Source of the DNA: AP-15 sp963735445
GTDB taxonomy: Bacteria; Pseudomonadota; Alphaproteobacteria; ATCC43930; CGMCC-115725
Length of the DNA stretch: 64,000 bases
Assembly (NCBI GenBank): GCA_963735445.1
Contig: CAVTLC010000012.1
Coordinates: 47,152 to 111,151 of the forward strand
Reading direction: 5' to 3'
A model generated the notes under the pieces. The model ran no database searches. It was not told the origin of the DNA and saw only the letters and a program-made list of their open reading frames with translations. Within the stretch, counting starts at the first letter, position 1; each line of letters starts with the position of its first letter. The position numbers and the translations under genes are program-made. Of this stretch, positions 1-8,212 are shown one piece after another.

Positions 1-70
1 CCGAGAACAAATGACTGTAGGCGAAACCGGTGGCGGCCATGGCGTTTTCCTCTTTATCCAGCGCCCCAAC

Positions 71-157
71 CGTCATCACCGGGCTTGTCCCGGTGATCCA
101 CTTTCCTTTTGCGGGTGCTGGGGAGGCGTGGATGGCCGGACCAAGTCCGGCCATGAC
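71..157. repeat. REPIN-like pair of inverted palindromic repeats
   Basis: Two imperfect copies of one palindromic element face each other. Copy 1 has a perfect 9-bp stem at 75-83/89-97 with loop CTTGT. Copy 2 has a perfect 9-bp stem at 132-140/146-154 with loop CCAAG. Each is bounded outside by CGTCAT/ATGACG and inside by ATCCAC/GTGGAT, so copy 2 is the reverse complement type of copy 1, with about 30 bp between them. This is the structure of paired REP elements (REPIN/BIME). It lies downstream of the FAH-family gene, where it could also stop transcription. Confidence 0.6.
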
Positions 158-182
158 GATTACCGAGACGATCCTCTTCGCG

Positions 183-1130
183 TTAGCGCGCGGGCGCGTG
201 CTTGCCGGAGATTTGCGGCGTAATGTCCGGATAGGCGCCTGGCGTCTTTTGCGCCGCGCGTTCGTGCATCTGCAGACGCGTCACTCGCTCCCATTTCCGC
301 CCGTGTTCGTCTTTGACATTAAAGGCGAGCTTGCCGACGCCCTCGATGTCGAGCTCGATCTTATCGCCATCCATAAACGGGTTGAGCCCGCGGTGATTGG
401 TGCCGGTGGCGACGATGTCGCCCGGCTCCAGGGCGTGGATCGAGGACAACCATTCGATGCAGCGCGGGATCTTGTGCGCCATGTCGCTGGTGTTGAAGTT
501 CTGCATCAAGGTGCCGTTGTTATAGAGCCGGATTTGCAATTTCTGCGGGTCCGGGATTTCGTCTTTGGTCACGATCCACGGCCCGATCGGCGCAAAGGTG
601 TCGCGCGATTTCATCGCGAAAAAGCCGGGAGCCGGCAGGCCGCGCGCGGAGCCGTCGATAAAGCAGGTATAGCCGAAAATATAGTCCATCGCGTCGGCGG
701 CTTTGACGTTGCTCGCCCTTTTGCCGATCACGAGCGCCAATTCGGCTTCGCCCTCGAAGATCGTCGCCGGCGCGTCGGGCAACACCATCGTATCGCCTGG
801 TCCGCAGATCGCGTTTGCGGTCTTTTGGAATGCGTTGATCGGCGCAGGGGCGCTGCGGGTGCCGTCTTCCATGTAATTGACTGCCATGCAGTCGATATTG
901 TCCGGCTTTGGCAGTGGCGCGCGAAGTTTGACCGACGACAACGGCACGCCCTGGCCGCTCGCCGCGGCGTCTTCGAGCTTGCCCTTGTATTGGTCGAAAC
1001 GCGCGATCAGCCCGTTCATCAGATCGCCGGGGCCGGTATGCGGGATGTCGCGGACAACTGACGAAACATCGACGATGTTGTCGCCCTTCACCACCCCGAG
1101 CTTGTAGTCGTCAAAATAAGCCAGCTTCAT
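183..1130 (-). CDS. fumarylacetoacetate hydrolase (FAH) family protein
   Basis: The 315-residue protein belongs to the FAH superfamily of metal-dependent C-C hydrolases, isomerases and decarboxylases used late in aromatic ring degradation. The family metal site is readable: a Glu-Ala-Glu pair around residues 128-130 in FEGEAELALVIG, and an Asp near 159 in CFIDGSARG. The N-terminal 70 residues form the usual small cap domain. The ATG at 1130 follows a clear GGAGG site. It lies 12 bp after a cupin-like gene on the same strand, so the two are probably co-transcribed. Exact substrate cannot be read from sequence; 2-hydroxyhepta-2,4-dienedioate or oxaloacetate-type substrates are the usual options. 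Confidence 0.85.
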   Translation of the reverse strand: MKLAYFDDYKLGVVKGDNIVDVSSVVRDIPHTGPGDLMNGLIARFDQYKGKLEDAAASGQGVPLSSVKLRAPLPKPDNIDCMAVNYMEDGTRSAPAPINAFQKTANAICGPGDTMVLPDAPATIFEGEAELALVIGKRASNVKAADAMDYIFGYTCFIDGSARGLPAPGFFAMKSRDTFAPIGPWIVTKDEIPDPQKLQIRLYNNGTLMQNFNTSDMAHKIPRCIEWLSSIHALEPGDIVATGTNHRGLNPFMDGDKIELDIEGVGKLAFNVKDEHGRKWERVTRLQMHERAAQKTPGAYPDITPQISGKHAPAR

Positions 1131-1142
1131 TTGATCCTCCGT

Positions 1143-1493
1143 TTATTCGACCGGGACAAAGATGCAGTTGCGGATCTTGCCGTCGAGCGCCTTTGACAAA
1201 TGCCCTTTGCCAGTGGTGTCTTCGACGAGGACCACCTCGCCGGCGCCGATCTTGCGGGCCTCGCCGTCGCTCGCGGTGATCTCAACCCCAGCATCGAGAT
1301 TGATGATGTATTGCCGGCGCGGTGCCGGATGCCAATCAAGATCATAGGTCGGCGGCACCTCGCGAAAGATGATGCCGTTGGCCGGGAGCCGCTTCGACAA
1401 TTTCCCGGAGCGAGTCTCCTCGACCCACTCGACCTCGATGTTGCGCCAATGCGACTGGCCGTTAGAGTCGGCATAAAGATTGTGGATTCGCAC
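1143..1493 (-). CDS. small cupin-fold protein
   Basis: This 116-residue protein has the double-glycine pattern and beta-rich spacing of a single-domain cupin: a PRRQYIINLDAGVEITASDG stretch followed by IGAGEVVLVEDTTGKGH. One canonical His of motif 2 is present (GKGH near residue 98); the first motif lacks the usual HxH pair, so metal binding is uncertain. It precedes the FAH-family gene with a 12-bp gap, which suggests it serves the same catabolic step or is a small-molecule sensor or isomerase. Function unknown beyond the fold. Confidence 0.7.
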   Translation of the reverse strand: MRIHNLYADSNGQSHWRNIEVEWVEETRSGKLSKRLPANGIIFREVPPTYDLDWHPAPRRQYIINLDAGVEITASDGEARKIGAGEVVLVEDTTGKGHLSKALDGKIRNCIFVPVE

Positions 1494-1585
1494 AGCACTC
1501 CTCCCCTCGTGATTTGCCTGGTGGCGCGCATACTAATGGCGGAGCCGATCCCGGCGCCAGCCCCTCGACAGCGCTTTTCCGGAAC

Positions 1586-2671
1586 TCAGGCGCGTTGTGC
1601 CGCCGCGGGGATCGCAGTGTCGCGTGTGACCGCCCGCCGGGTGCCGGGTTTCAGCCGCAAAGCCGGGCTTTCGACCAGATGCCACGACAGAAAGGCGATC
1701 GCGGCGGTGGCGGGCAGTGCGATCGCCAGCACCTGCCACCACAGGGCGTGGCCGCCAAGGGCCCAGATCACCCCCTCCTCAACTGGCCAGCCATAGATGT
1801 AAAGCCCATAAGACAAATCGCCGAACCGCGCCGCCGGAATGACCGGCAGAGACGGGTTCAGCGCCAGCCAAAGGGCCAGGTAGCAGCCAAATACCGGGAA
1901 TAGCGGAATAAACTGGCGTAGCGGCACGCTGAGCACCAGCCCGGCAAAGGCCAACGCCGCAACGCGCCCATCGAGGATCCGGGTGCCGCGCAATTTGTAA
2001 AGGATCATCCCGGCGGCAAAAAAAGCGAGCAACCAGCCCCAGCCGCCGAGAAAGCCGAGAGCCTGGTCGAATTGCAGGCAGGCCATGCCAAGCGCCAGCA
2101 ATCCGACCAGCACCCGCAGCCGCAACAGCCGCAGCAGGCCAAGGCCGAGCACCATGGCGTACATCATGACCTCGAAGCGCAACGTCCACAGCGAGCCGTT
2201 GATTTCGAGCCCGACCGGGTTGTTGACGAACATGACGCCCGGCAATTCATGCACGGTCTGGTCGAGCAATGTGTTGCCGAGGACATAAAGATAAGGAGCC
2301 GGCTGGCTGAAATAGGCACTGGGCCGCAGGGTCGTCACGAGTGGCGCCAGAACAAAGGCGGAGATGACGGTCGCGACAAACAGGCCGGGGAAAATTCGCA
2401 ATGCGCGCTTCGCGACAAAGCGCAGCGGATCGCGGGTCTGCTCGTAACTCTGCGTCACGAGAAAGCCGCTGACCGCAAAAAATACGAACACGCCGGTCAG
2501 CCCGAGGATCGATTGGTTGCCGGTCAGCCGGATCAGCCACTCGTTGTTTTGGGTGCCATCGGCAATCAGAAATGCATGCGAAAACATGACCGACGCCGCG
2601 GCGACGAGGCGCAGCGCGTCGAAATTGTTCCGCCTTTCCGAATTATTTATCGGGACACTCGGACCGATCAT
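1586..2671 (-). CDS. acyltransferase family 3 membrane protein (OafA/NodX-like)
   Basis: About 361 residues with roughly ten hydrophobic segments and the start typical of acyltransferase-3 proteins: NNFDALRLVAAASVMFSHAF, carrying the family's Arg and catalytic His. Such inner-membrane enzymes O-acylate sugars of lipopolysaccharide, exopolysaccharide or other glycans. The reading frame remains open far upstream, but those codons overlap an acyl-CoA dehydrogenase gene and encode Arg-rich nonsense. The ATG at 2671 is therefore chosen; it overlaps the upstream stop codon by 4 bp (ATGA), indicating translational coupling. Confidence 0.8.
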   Translation of the reverse strand: MIGPSVPINNSERRNNFDALRLVAAASVMFSHAFLIADGTQNNEWLIRLTGNQSILGLTGVFVFFAVSGFLVTQSYEQTRDPLRFVAKRALRIFPGLFVATVISAFVLAPLVTTLRPSAYFSQPAPYLYVLGNTLLDQTVHELPGVMFVNNPVGLEINGSLWTLRFEVMMYAMVLGLGLLRLLRLRVLVGLLALGMACLQFDQALGFLGGWGWLLAFFAAGMILYKLRGTRILDGRVAALAFAGLVLSVPLRQFIPLFPVFGCYLALWLALNPSLPVIPAARFGDLSYGLYIYGWPVEEGVIWALGGHALWWQVLAIALPATAAIAFLSWHLVESPALRLKPGTRRAVTRDTAIPAAAQRA

Positions 2672-3807
2672 GGATTGAACAAGCGGGCGACGCGCTCGCG
2701 GTGCCAGGTGGCGTCGCCAAATGCGACTTCCGACGCCTTGGCGCGCTTGAAATAAAGCTGCAGATCGTGCTCCCAGGTCATGCCGATGCCGCCATGCAAT
2801 TGGATGCCGGTCCCGGCGACCTTGCGCGCCATGTCGGAGGCGGCGGCCTTGGCCATCGCCACTGCGAGCGGCGCGTCGTCCTCGCCTTGATCGACCGCCC
2901 AGGCCGCGTAATAGGTCAGCGACTTGGCGTTTTCGATTGCCACCAGCATGTCGGCGGCCTGGTGCTTGACCCCCTGATAGCTGCCGATCGGCTTGCCAAA
3001 GGCGACGCGCAATTTGGCGTAATCGACGGTCATGTCGAGCACCTGTTGGGCGCCGCCGCACATCTCGGCGCAGAGCGCCACGGTCGCGCGAGCGACGACC
3101 CGTGACAACGGTACCCAGCCCTCGTGCTTTTCGCCGAGCAACGCCGCGGGTGGCAATACGACGTTATCCAGCCGCACCTCGCACAATTTGCGGGTCTCGT
3201 CGATCGTCGGCATCAGTGCCACGCTGAGGCCAGGGGTGTCCTTCGGCATCAGGAACAGGCTGACGCCGTCCTCCATCGTGCTGCCGTCGCGGGTGCGCGC
3301 GGCGACCACTAAGACGTCCGCGAGATGGGCGTCGCCGACAAACAGCTTGCTGCCGGAGAGGGTGAAGCCGCCGCTCGTTTCCCGCGCCGGCATCGCGATC
3401 CCGGCGGCGTCCCAGCGCAATGCCGGCTCGGTCCAGGCGAGCGCCGCTTTCGCCTCGCCGGCAGCGATCCGCGGCAGCCATTCGCGGCGCTGCGCCGGCG
3501 ACCCGGCCTCGGCAATCGCGGCGCCGCCGAGCAACACGCTCGACAGAAACGGGCCCGGCATGACCCGCCGCCCCATCTCCTCCATCAAGACGACCAGGTC
3601 GACGAGGCCAAGCCCGCTGCCGCCATCGTCCTCGGAATAGACGATCCCGAGCCAGCCCTGCTCGGCGAGCTGACGCCAGAATGCGTCCGTCACCGCCTCC
3701 GCGGTGGCCATACGCTCGCGCACAAAGCGGCTGTCGCATTCGCTCTCGAGGAATTTGCGCGCGGTCTCGCGCAGCAGTTCCTGCTCCTCGCTAAACCCGA
3801 TATCCAT
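2668..3807 (-). CDS. acyl-CoA dehydrogenase (FAD-dependent)
   Basis: The 379-residue protein matches the acyl-CoA dehydrogenase family over its full length: helical N-terminal domain starting EEQELLRETARKFL, a middle beta domain (ALAWTEPALRWD), and a C-terminal helical domain ending LHGGIGMTWEHDLQLYFKRA. It catalyses alpha,beta-desaturation of an acyl-CoA with electrons passing to ETF. It lies in a same-strand run with a second, slightly longer acyl-CoA dehydrogenase (4184-5374), an arrangement typical of paired subunits acting on sterol-, terpene- or aryl-side-chain CoA esters. Substrate not determinable. Confidence 0.9.
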   Translation of the reverse strand: MDIGFSEEQELLRETARKFLESECDSRFVRERMATAEAVTDAFWRQLAEQGWLGIVYSEDDGGSGLGLVDLVVLMEEMGRRVMPGPFLSSVLLGGAAIAEAGSPAQRREWLPRIAAGEAKAALAWTEPALRWDAAGIAMPARETSGGFTLSGSKLFVGDAHLADVLVVAARTRDGSTMEDGVSLFLMPKDTPGLSVALMPTIDETRKLCEVRLDNVVLPPAALLGEKHEGWVPLSRVVARATVALCAEMCGGAQQVLDMTVDYAKLRVAFGKPIGSYQGVKHQAADMLVAIENAKSLTYYAAWAVDQGEDDAPLAVAMAKAAASDMARKVAGTGIQLHGGIGMTWEHDLQLYFKRAKASEVAFGDATWHRERVARLFNP

Positions 3808-3819
3808 CGCGCCCCGCCC

Positions 3820-4179
3820 TTAACCGATTTCGAGTGGAAGGTCGTGCGCCTTCAGGAAAGAAAGGCGGTCCCAATACCCTCGTTGAAAGGCGATCTTGTC
3901 CTCTTCGATCCGAAAGAAGCCGCATCCGCGCAACCCGAGCGGGTCTCTCCATTCGAGGATCGCCCATTGTCCATCCTCGAAAATGTTCTCGACGATACAG
4001 ACCATTTTCGCTTTGGCAAACTCACGCGCGAACATCTCGCGGATCGCCGCACGGCCCTCGACCGGCTCCCGGACGACTTGATGATTGACCGCATTCCTGG
4101 AGTAAAGGGCCGCTATTTCATCCGGATCGCCCCGGTTAAATGCCTCGACGAAGGCTAATACCAGCTCGCGCGGACGCAT
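3820..4179 (-). CDS. SnoaL-like / NTF2-fold polyketide-cyclase family protein
   Basis: About 119 residues with the start ELVLAFVEAFNRGDPDEIAA and a following YSRNAVNHQV segment, characteristic of SnoaL-like NTF2-fold proteins; the EWRDPLGLRG beta-strand region also fits. These small alpha+beta barrels act as cyclases, isomerases or dehydratases, or bind small ligands. The ATG at 4179 lies 4 bp past the stop of the upstream acyl-CoA dehydrogenase, and the gene sits between the two dehydrogenase genes, so it is likely part of the same catabolic operon, perhaps as a hydratase or isomerase. The longer open frame upstream was rejected because it runs inside the dehydrogenase gene. Confidence 0.75.
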   Translation of the reverse strand: MRPRELVLAFVEAFNRGDPDEIAALYSRNAVNHQVVREPVEGRAAIREMFAREFAKAKMVCIVENIFEDGQWAILEWRDPLGLRGCGFFRIEEDKIAFQRGYWDRLSFLKAHDLPLEIG

Positions 4180-4183
4180 TAAC

Positions 4184-5374
4184 TCAGCCCTTTGGTAGGC
4201 CGAGGACGCGTTCGCCGATGATGTTGCGCTGGATCTCGCTGGTGCCGCCGGCGATCGTGTATTGGCGGGCACCGAGTACCCGGTGGTGCCAGCGCGCGGC
4301 GTCGGGCACGGCCTCGGTCGGCGCGTCGACGGTGGCGTAAGGGCCGAGCAAGGTCGACGAGAAATCGGCGATGCGCAATGCCAGTTCCGAGCCGAACAAT
4401 TTGAGGATCGAGCCCTCGGGACCCGGCGGCTCGCCGCGCAAGCGCCGCGTCAGGCCGCGCAACCGCGTCACTTGCAAGGCCTTGACGTCGATCATCAGCT
4501 GGGCCAGCTGCTGGCGGATATGGCTTTCGTTCCAGGCCGGCTCCTGCCGGCTCGGGAATTGCCTGGCCAACTCGGCGAGGCGGGCGATTTGCGCCGCGTG
4601 GTCGCGCCCGCCGGCGCCGCTGCGCTCGAACATCAAGGTCGTGATCGCGACTTTCCAGCCTTCGTTGAGCTCGCCGACCAAATTCTCCTTCGGCACCACG
4701 ACGTCTTCAAAAAACACCTCGTTGAAATGCCGGTGACCGTTCAGCAGCACCAGCGGCCGCACGGTGATGCCCGGGGTCTTCATGTCGACGAGCAGATAGC
4801 TGATGCCGTGATGTTTGGGGGCGTCGGGATCGGTGCGCACCAGCAAAAAGCACCAATCGGCGAAATGAGCGCCCGAGGTCCACACCTTCTGCCCGTTGAC
4901 AAGGAAATGGTCGCCGCGATCGACGGCGCGCGTCCTGAGGCTGGCGAGGTCGCCGCCGGCGCCGGGTTCTGAAAAGCCCTGACACCAGCGCTCCTCGCCG
5001 GCGAGGATGCGCGGCAGATGGCGCTTTTTCTGCGCCTCGGTGCCGCATTGGATCAGCGTCGGACCCAAGAGGTTGATGGCGCTGGCCCCCGGCAGGATCG
5101 GGGCGCGGGCGCGGAAATACTCCTCGTCGAAAATCACCTGCTGCATAAAGCTGGCGCCGCGCCCGCCATATTCTTTCGGCCAGGAAATCCCGACCCAGCC
5201 GGCGGCGTGCATCTTTTTCTGCCAGGCGATGCGCTTTTCCAAAGTCTCGCGGTCGGGGGCGACGCGCTGGTCGGCGGCATCGTCGACTTTGATTTCCTCG
5301 GGGAGATTGTCGTTAAGCCACTGCCGGAACTCGGCGCGGAAAGCGGCATGCTCCGGGCTGTCGGCGAAATCCAT
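4184..5374 (-). CDS. acyl-CoA dehydrogenase (FAD-dependent, larger paralogue)
   Basis: About 396 residues with complete acyl-CoA dehydrogenase architecture: N-terminal helices (DSPEHAAFRAEFRQWL), the flavin/substrate stretch GFSEPGAGGDLASLRTRA, and the C-terminal YTIAGGTSEIQRNIIGERVL signature. The ATG at 5374 is preferred over one five codons upstream because AGGAAGG lies five bases before it. It is the first gene of the run 5374-1586, followed by the SnoaL-like protein, the smaller dehydrogenase and the acyltransferase, consistent with one operon for beta-oxidation of a bulky acyl-CoA. The pair probably forms a heteromer, by analogy with other tandem dehydrogenase genes. Confidence 0.9.
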   Translation of the reverse strand: MDFADSPEHAAFRAEFRQWLNDNLPEEIKVDDAADQRVAPDRETLEKRIAWQKKMHAAGWVGISWPKEYGGRGASFMQQVIFDEEYFRARAPILPGASAINLLGPTLIQCGTEAQKKRHLPRILAGEERWCQGFSEPGAGGDLASLRTRAVDRGDHFLVNGQKVWTSGAHFADWCFLLVRTDPDAPKHHGISYLLVDMKTPGITVRPLVLLNGHRHFNEVFFEDVVVPKENLVGELNEGWKVAITTLMFERSGAGGRDHAAQIARLAELARQFPSRQEPAWNESHIRQQLAQLMIDVKALQVTRLRGLTRRLRGEPPGPEGSILKLFGSELALRIADFSSTLLGPYATVDAPTEAVPDAARWHHRVLGARQYTIAGGTSEIQRNIIGERVLGLPKG

Positions 5375-5571
5375 CGGCGCCTTCCTCATCGGCCTTTGCT
5401 GGCGTAGAGAAGGCTAGGCCGAGCTTGGCCCCGTCGCAAGCACAGCGAACCGGCGCGGTGCTGCTGCCGTGGAAGCCTTCTCGGTGCGAAAACACGGGAT
5501 AGCTAAAGTTTTTCCCGCAGCCCGCGGCGGCGGCGTATGATCTGCGTGGGATTCATCCGAGGGAGGAGATT

Positions 5572-6619
5572 ATGGCGGCAACCAACGTTTATGCCGGTGC
5601 AGCGGCGACAATGGGCGGGACGATGGGCGGTGTCTTCCGCCAGACCATAGGAAACGGCGGTTGGCAACGCCTGACCAATGGACTGCCCGAGGGCGCCGAG
5701 GCGCACGCGATCACGGTTCATCCCGACCATCCCGATACAGTCTATATCGGCACCACTAAGGGTGCCTTTCGCAGCACCAATCGCGGCGACACCTGGCAAC
5801 AGCTGAACCTGCCCGGCGAGGCCGACATCTGGTCGATCTGCATCCACCCGACAAACCCGAATGTCGTCTATGCCGGCGCCACCCCGCCCGCGGTCTATCG
5901 CAGCGACGATGGCGGGACCACCTGGCGCAAAACCGCCGACCCGGGCCTGCCGGACCGCGTCATTATGGCTTTCGCCTGCCGCGTCATGCGGCTCGATGTC
6001 GACCCGAACTCGCCCGACGATGTCTATGCGACGCTTAGAAGCCAACGGGGCGATGCGCAGCCGCAACCGCGGCGAGAGCTGGGAGGATTGCACCGCCGAT
6101 CTGATCCGGTTTTGCGAGCAGCCGAAATATCGCAGCCGCATCGGCAGCCAGACCGAAATCGAGGGCATGCTCGACGGCCACGCGCTGGCGTGCAGTGCTG
6201 CCGCCCCCGGCACCGTGTTCCTTGCCAACCGCATGGGCTTGTTCCGCAGCAACGACCGCGGGCAGAGCTGGCAGGACATGGAGATCAACCGGTTTTCGCC
6301 GCTGACCTATGGTCGCGACGTGCGGGTCTCGCCGCACGATCCAAAGGTGCTTTATGCCGCGCTTTCGCCCGCGGCGCGCAGCACCGATGGCGCGATTTAT
6401 CGCAGCGACGATGTCGGCCAGACCTGGAAGCGCTTTGACCACGGCATCAAGGCCGAGGCGACGATGATGGGGGTGACGGTCCATCCCAAGGACCCGAACC
6501 AGGTATACGGCGTGTCACGCTTTGGCCAAGTATTCGGTACCCAGGATGGCGGCAAGAGCTGGAGCGAGACGCGGCTGCCCGAAGGTGTCCGCGACGTTTA
6601 TGCGGTGGCCTGCGGGTAA
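5572..6619 (+). pseudogene. BNR/Ycf48-like beta-propeller repeat protein, frameshifted
   Basis: Repeated BNR (Asp-box) units such as FRSTNRGDTWQQL, YRSDDGGTTWRK, FRSNDRGQSWQDM and YRSDDVGQTWKRF mark a six- or seven-bladed sialidase/Ycf48-type propeller of about 349 residues with no enzymatic residues evident. The first half is read from 5572. At about 6035-6037 the frame shifts by one base, and the rest continues to 6619. Removing one T of the TT at 6035-6036 restores VYATLEANGAM without losing any repeat, so the gene is intact apart from that base. It may be a sequence error. No signal peptide is seen. Role unknown; these propellers usually scaffold or bind sugars or proteins. Confidence 0.75.
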
Positions 6620-6671
6620 GGAGCGATCAAAGGTCTCTCCCGCACTCCCGCTCCGGCGGGGTTAAAGAAGA

Positions 6672-6722
6672 CCCCTCGCCCATTCCCTCTCCCGCAAGCA
6701 GGGAAAGGGCCGGGGTGAGGGG
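6672..6722. repeat. dispersed palindromic repeat (CCCCTC...GAGGGG type)
   Basis: The spacer between the beta-propeller gene and the aldolase gene holds a GC-rich imperfect inverted repeat. The outer arms are CCCCTC(G) and (T)GAGGGG. The inner arms are TCCCTCTCCC and AGGGAAAGGG, around GCAAGC. Similar elements are widely scattered between genes in proteobacteria. The hairpin could separate transcription of the flanking genes. Confidence 0.55.
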
Positions 6723-6736
6723 CAACGGAGGTGCCT

Positions 6737-7531
6737 ATGCCTGAAGAAGCTCGCAATCTGACAAAGCAAAAACTCGCGGCTGGCGAGCTGGTGTTGTGCA
6801 TGAATTTGCGGCTGGCGCGCAGCGTCGATATCGCGATGGTCGCCAAGGCCGGCGGTTACGACGCGCTCTATGTCGACATGCAGCACGCGCCCTATTCGAT
6901 CGACACCACCGCGACGATCTGCGCTGCCGCACTCGGCATCGGCATCACGCCGCTGGTGCGGGTCCCCAGCCATGACGGACACTGGATGAGCCGAGTGCTC
7001 GACGGCGGGGCGCAAGGGGTGATCGTTCCGGACGTCGAGGACCGCGCGCAGGCCGAGGCGGTGGTGCGCCATTGCCGGTTTCCGCCAGTGGGCCGGCGCT
7101 CGGTCATGGGGCTGGGACCGGCGCTCGGCTATCGCGCTGTGCCATTGGGCGAGCTTAGCGAGCGGCTCAACGCCGACACCGTACTGATCGTGATGCTGGA
7201 GACCGCCCGAGGCATCGACAATGCCGAGGCGATCGCCGCGGTGCCGGGGATCGACGTGCTGCTGATCGGCTCGGGCGATCTGACGAGCGATTACGGCATC
7301 CCGGGCCAGGTCGATCATCCGCGGCTGCGCGAGGCCTATGAGCGGGTGGCGCAGGCTTGCCATAATCACGGCAAGGTGCTGGGGGTCGGCGGCATCCGCC
7401 ACAATGTCCAATTGCAAGGCGAGTTGGTTCGGCTCGGCGCGCGCTTTGTGATCGCCGGGACCGACGTCAATTACGTGCTCGCGGGTGCGCGCCAGGATAC
7501 CGCGGCGTTGCGCGCGATACCGCTCGGGTAA
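6737..7531 (+). CDS. HpcH/HpaI family class II aldolase/citrate lyase
   Basis: About 264 residues forming a TIM barrel of the HpcH/HpaI family (2,4-dihydroxyhept-2-ene-1,7-dioate aldolase-like). Recognisable are VDMQHAPYSID near the N-terminus, RVPSHDGHWMSRVLDGGAQG, the metal-binding Glu of VMLETARGIDNAEAI, and the GSGDLTSDYG segment that replaces the usual GPxDLS. Reaction: reversible retro-aldol cleavage giving pyruvate and an aldehyde. The ATG at 6737 is preferred to a GTG two codons earlier because a GGAGG site ends five bases before it. AlkB follows after 2 bp on the same strand. Confidence 0.85.
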   Translation: MPEEARNLTKQKLAAGELVLCMNLRLARSVDIAMVAKAGGYDALYVDMQHAPYSIDTTATICAAALGIGITPLVRVPSHDGHWMSRVLDGGAQGVIVPDVEDRAQAEAVVRHCRFPPVGRRSVMGLGPALGYRAVPLGELSERLNADTVLIVMLETARGIDNAEAIAAVPGIDVLLIGSGDLTSDYGIPGQVDHPRLREAYERVAQACHNHGKVLGVGGIRHNVQLQGELVRLGARFVIAGTDVNYVLAGARQDTAALRAIPLG

Positions 7532-7533
7532 CG

Positions 7534-8199
7534 ATGGGTGGCTCGGCGGCGATCGGGGACCTGTTCGGGGCCGCCCGCCCGAGCGACGGTCGCGAGCGGT
7601 TGGGCGAGGGGGCGTTGCTGCTGCGCGGGTTTGCGCACGACGAGACAGCAGACTTGGTTGCCGCGGTTGATCAGGTCGCCGCTATTTCACCCTTTCGCCA
7701 CATGGTCACGCCGGGCGGGTTCCGCATGTCGGTGGCGATGACAAATTGTGGCGATGCCGGCTGGATCACCGATCGCAGCGGCTATCGCTATTCGCGGCAA
7801 GATCCGGCAACGGGACGACCATGGCCGCCAATGCCGGCAATGTTTCGAGCGCTGGCGGTGCGCGCCGCCGCCGCGGCCGGTTTTGACGGCTTTGCGCCCG
7901 ACGCTTGTCTAATCAACCGTTACGAACCGGAAACCAAGCTGTCGCTGCACCGCGACGAGGACGAGCGCGACCTCACCGCGCCCGTCGTGTCGGTCTCGCT
8001 TGGATTACCGGCGATCTTTTTGTGGGGCGGCCTCAGCCGCAAGGATCGGGCGTCGCGCATAAGGCTGGAGAGCGGCGATGTCGTCGTGTGGGGCGGGCCC
8101 TCGCGTCTCGTCTATCACGGCGTAGCACCCCTCGCCGAGGGCGAGCATCCGCTGACCGGGCATAGCCGGATCAATCTGACGTTCCGCAAGGCGCTTTGA
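7534..8199 (+). CDS. alkB: DNA oxidative demethylase AlkB
   Basis: The 221-residue protein carries the complete Fe(II)/2-oxoglutarate dioxygenase site of AlkB: His139 and Asp141 in LSLHRDEDE, His195 in YHGVAP, and the 2-oxoglutarate arginines Arg212 and Arg218 in RINLTFR. Relative to E. coli AlkB (131, 133, 187, 204, 210) every residue is offset by eight, and the NRYEPETKLSLH loop also matches, so this is a true AlkB that removes 1-methyladenine and 3-methylcytosine lesions. It starts 2 bp after the aldolase stop, so the two may be co-transcribed, though no functional link is obvious. Confidence 0.92.
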   Translation: MGGSAAIGDLFGAARPSDGRERLGEGALLLRGFAHDETADLVAAVDQVAAISPFRHMVTPGGFRMSVAMTNCGDAGWITDRSGYRYSRQDPATGRPWPPMPAMFRALAVRAAAAAGFDGFAPDACLINRYEPETKLSLHRDEDERDLTAPVVSVSLGLPAIFLWGGLSRKDRASRIRLESGDVVVWGGPSRLVYHGVAPLAEGEHPLTGHSRINLTFRKAL

Positions 8200-8212
8200 G
8201 GTTGCGACGTTT

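Noticed and set aside
30..1061. Long open frame antisense to the FAH-family gene (343 codons)
   Set aside because: Rich in Arg, Ala and His with no family resemblance; it mirrors a well-supported gene on the other strand and is a usual artefact of high-GC DNA.
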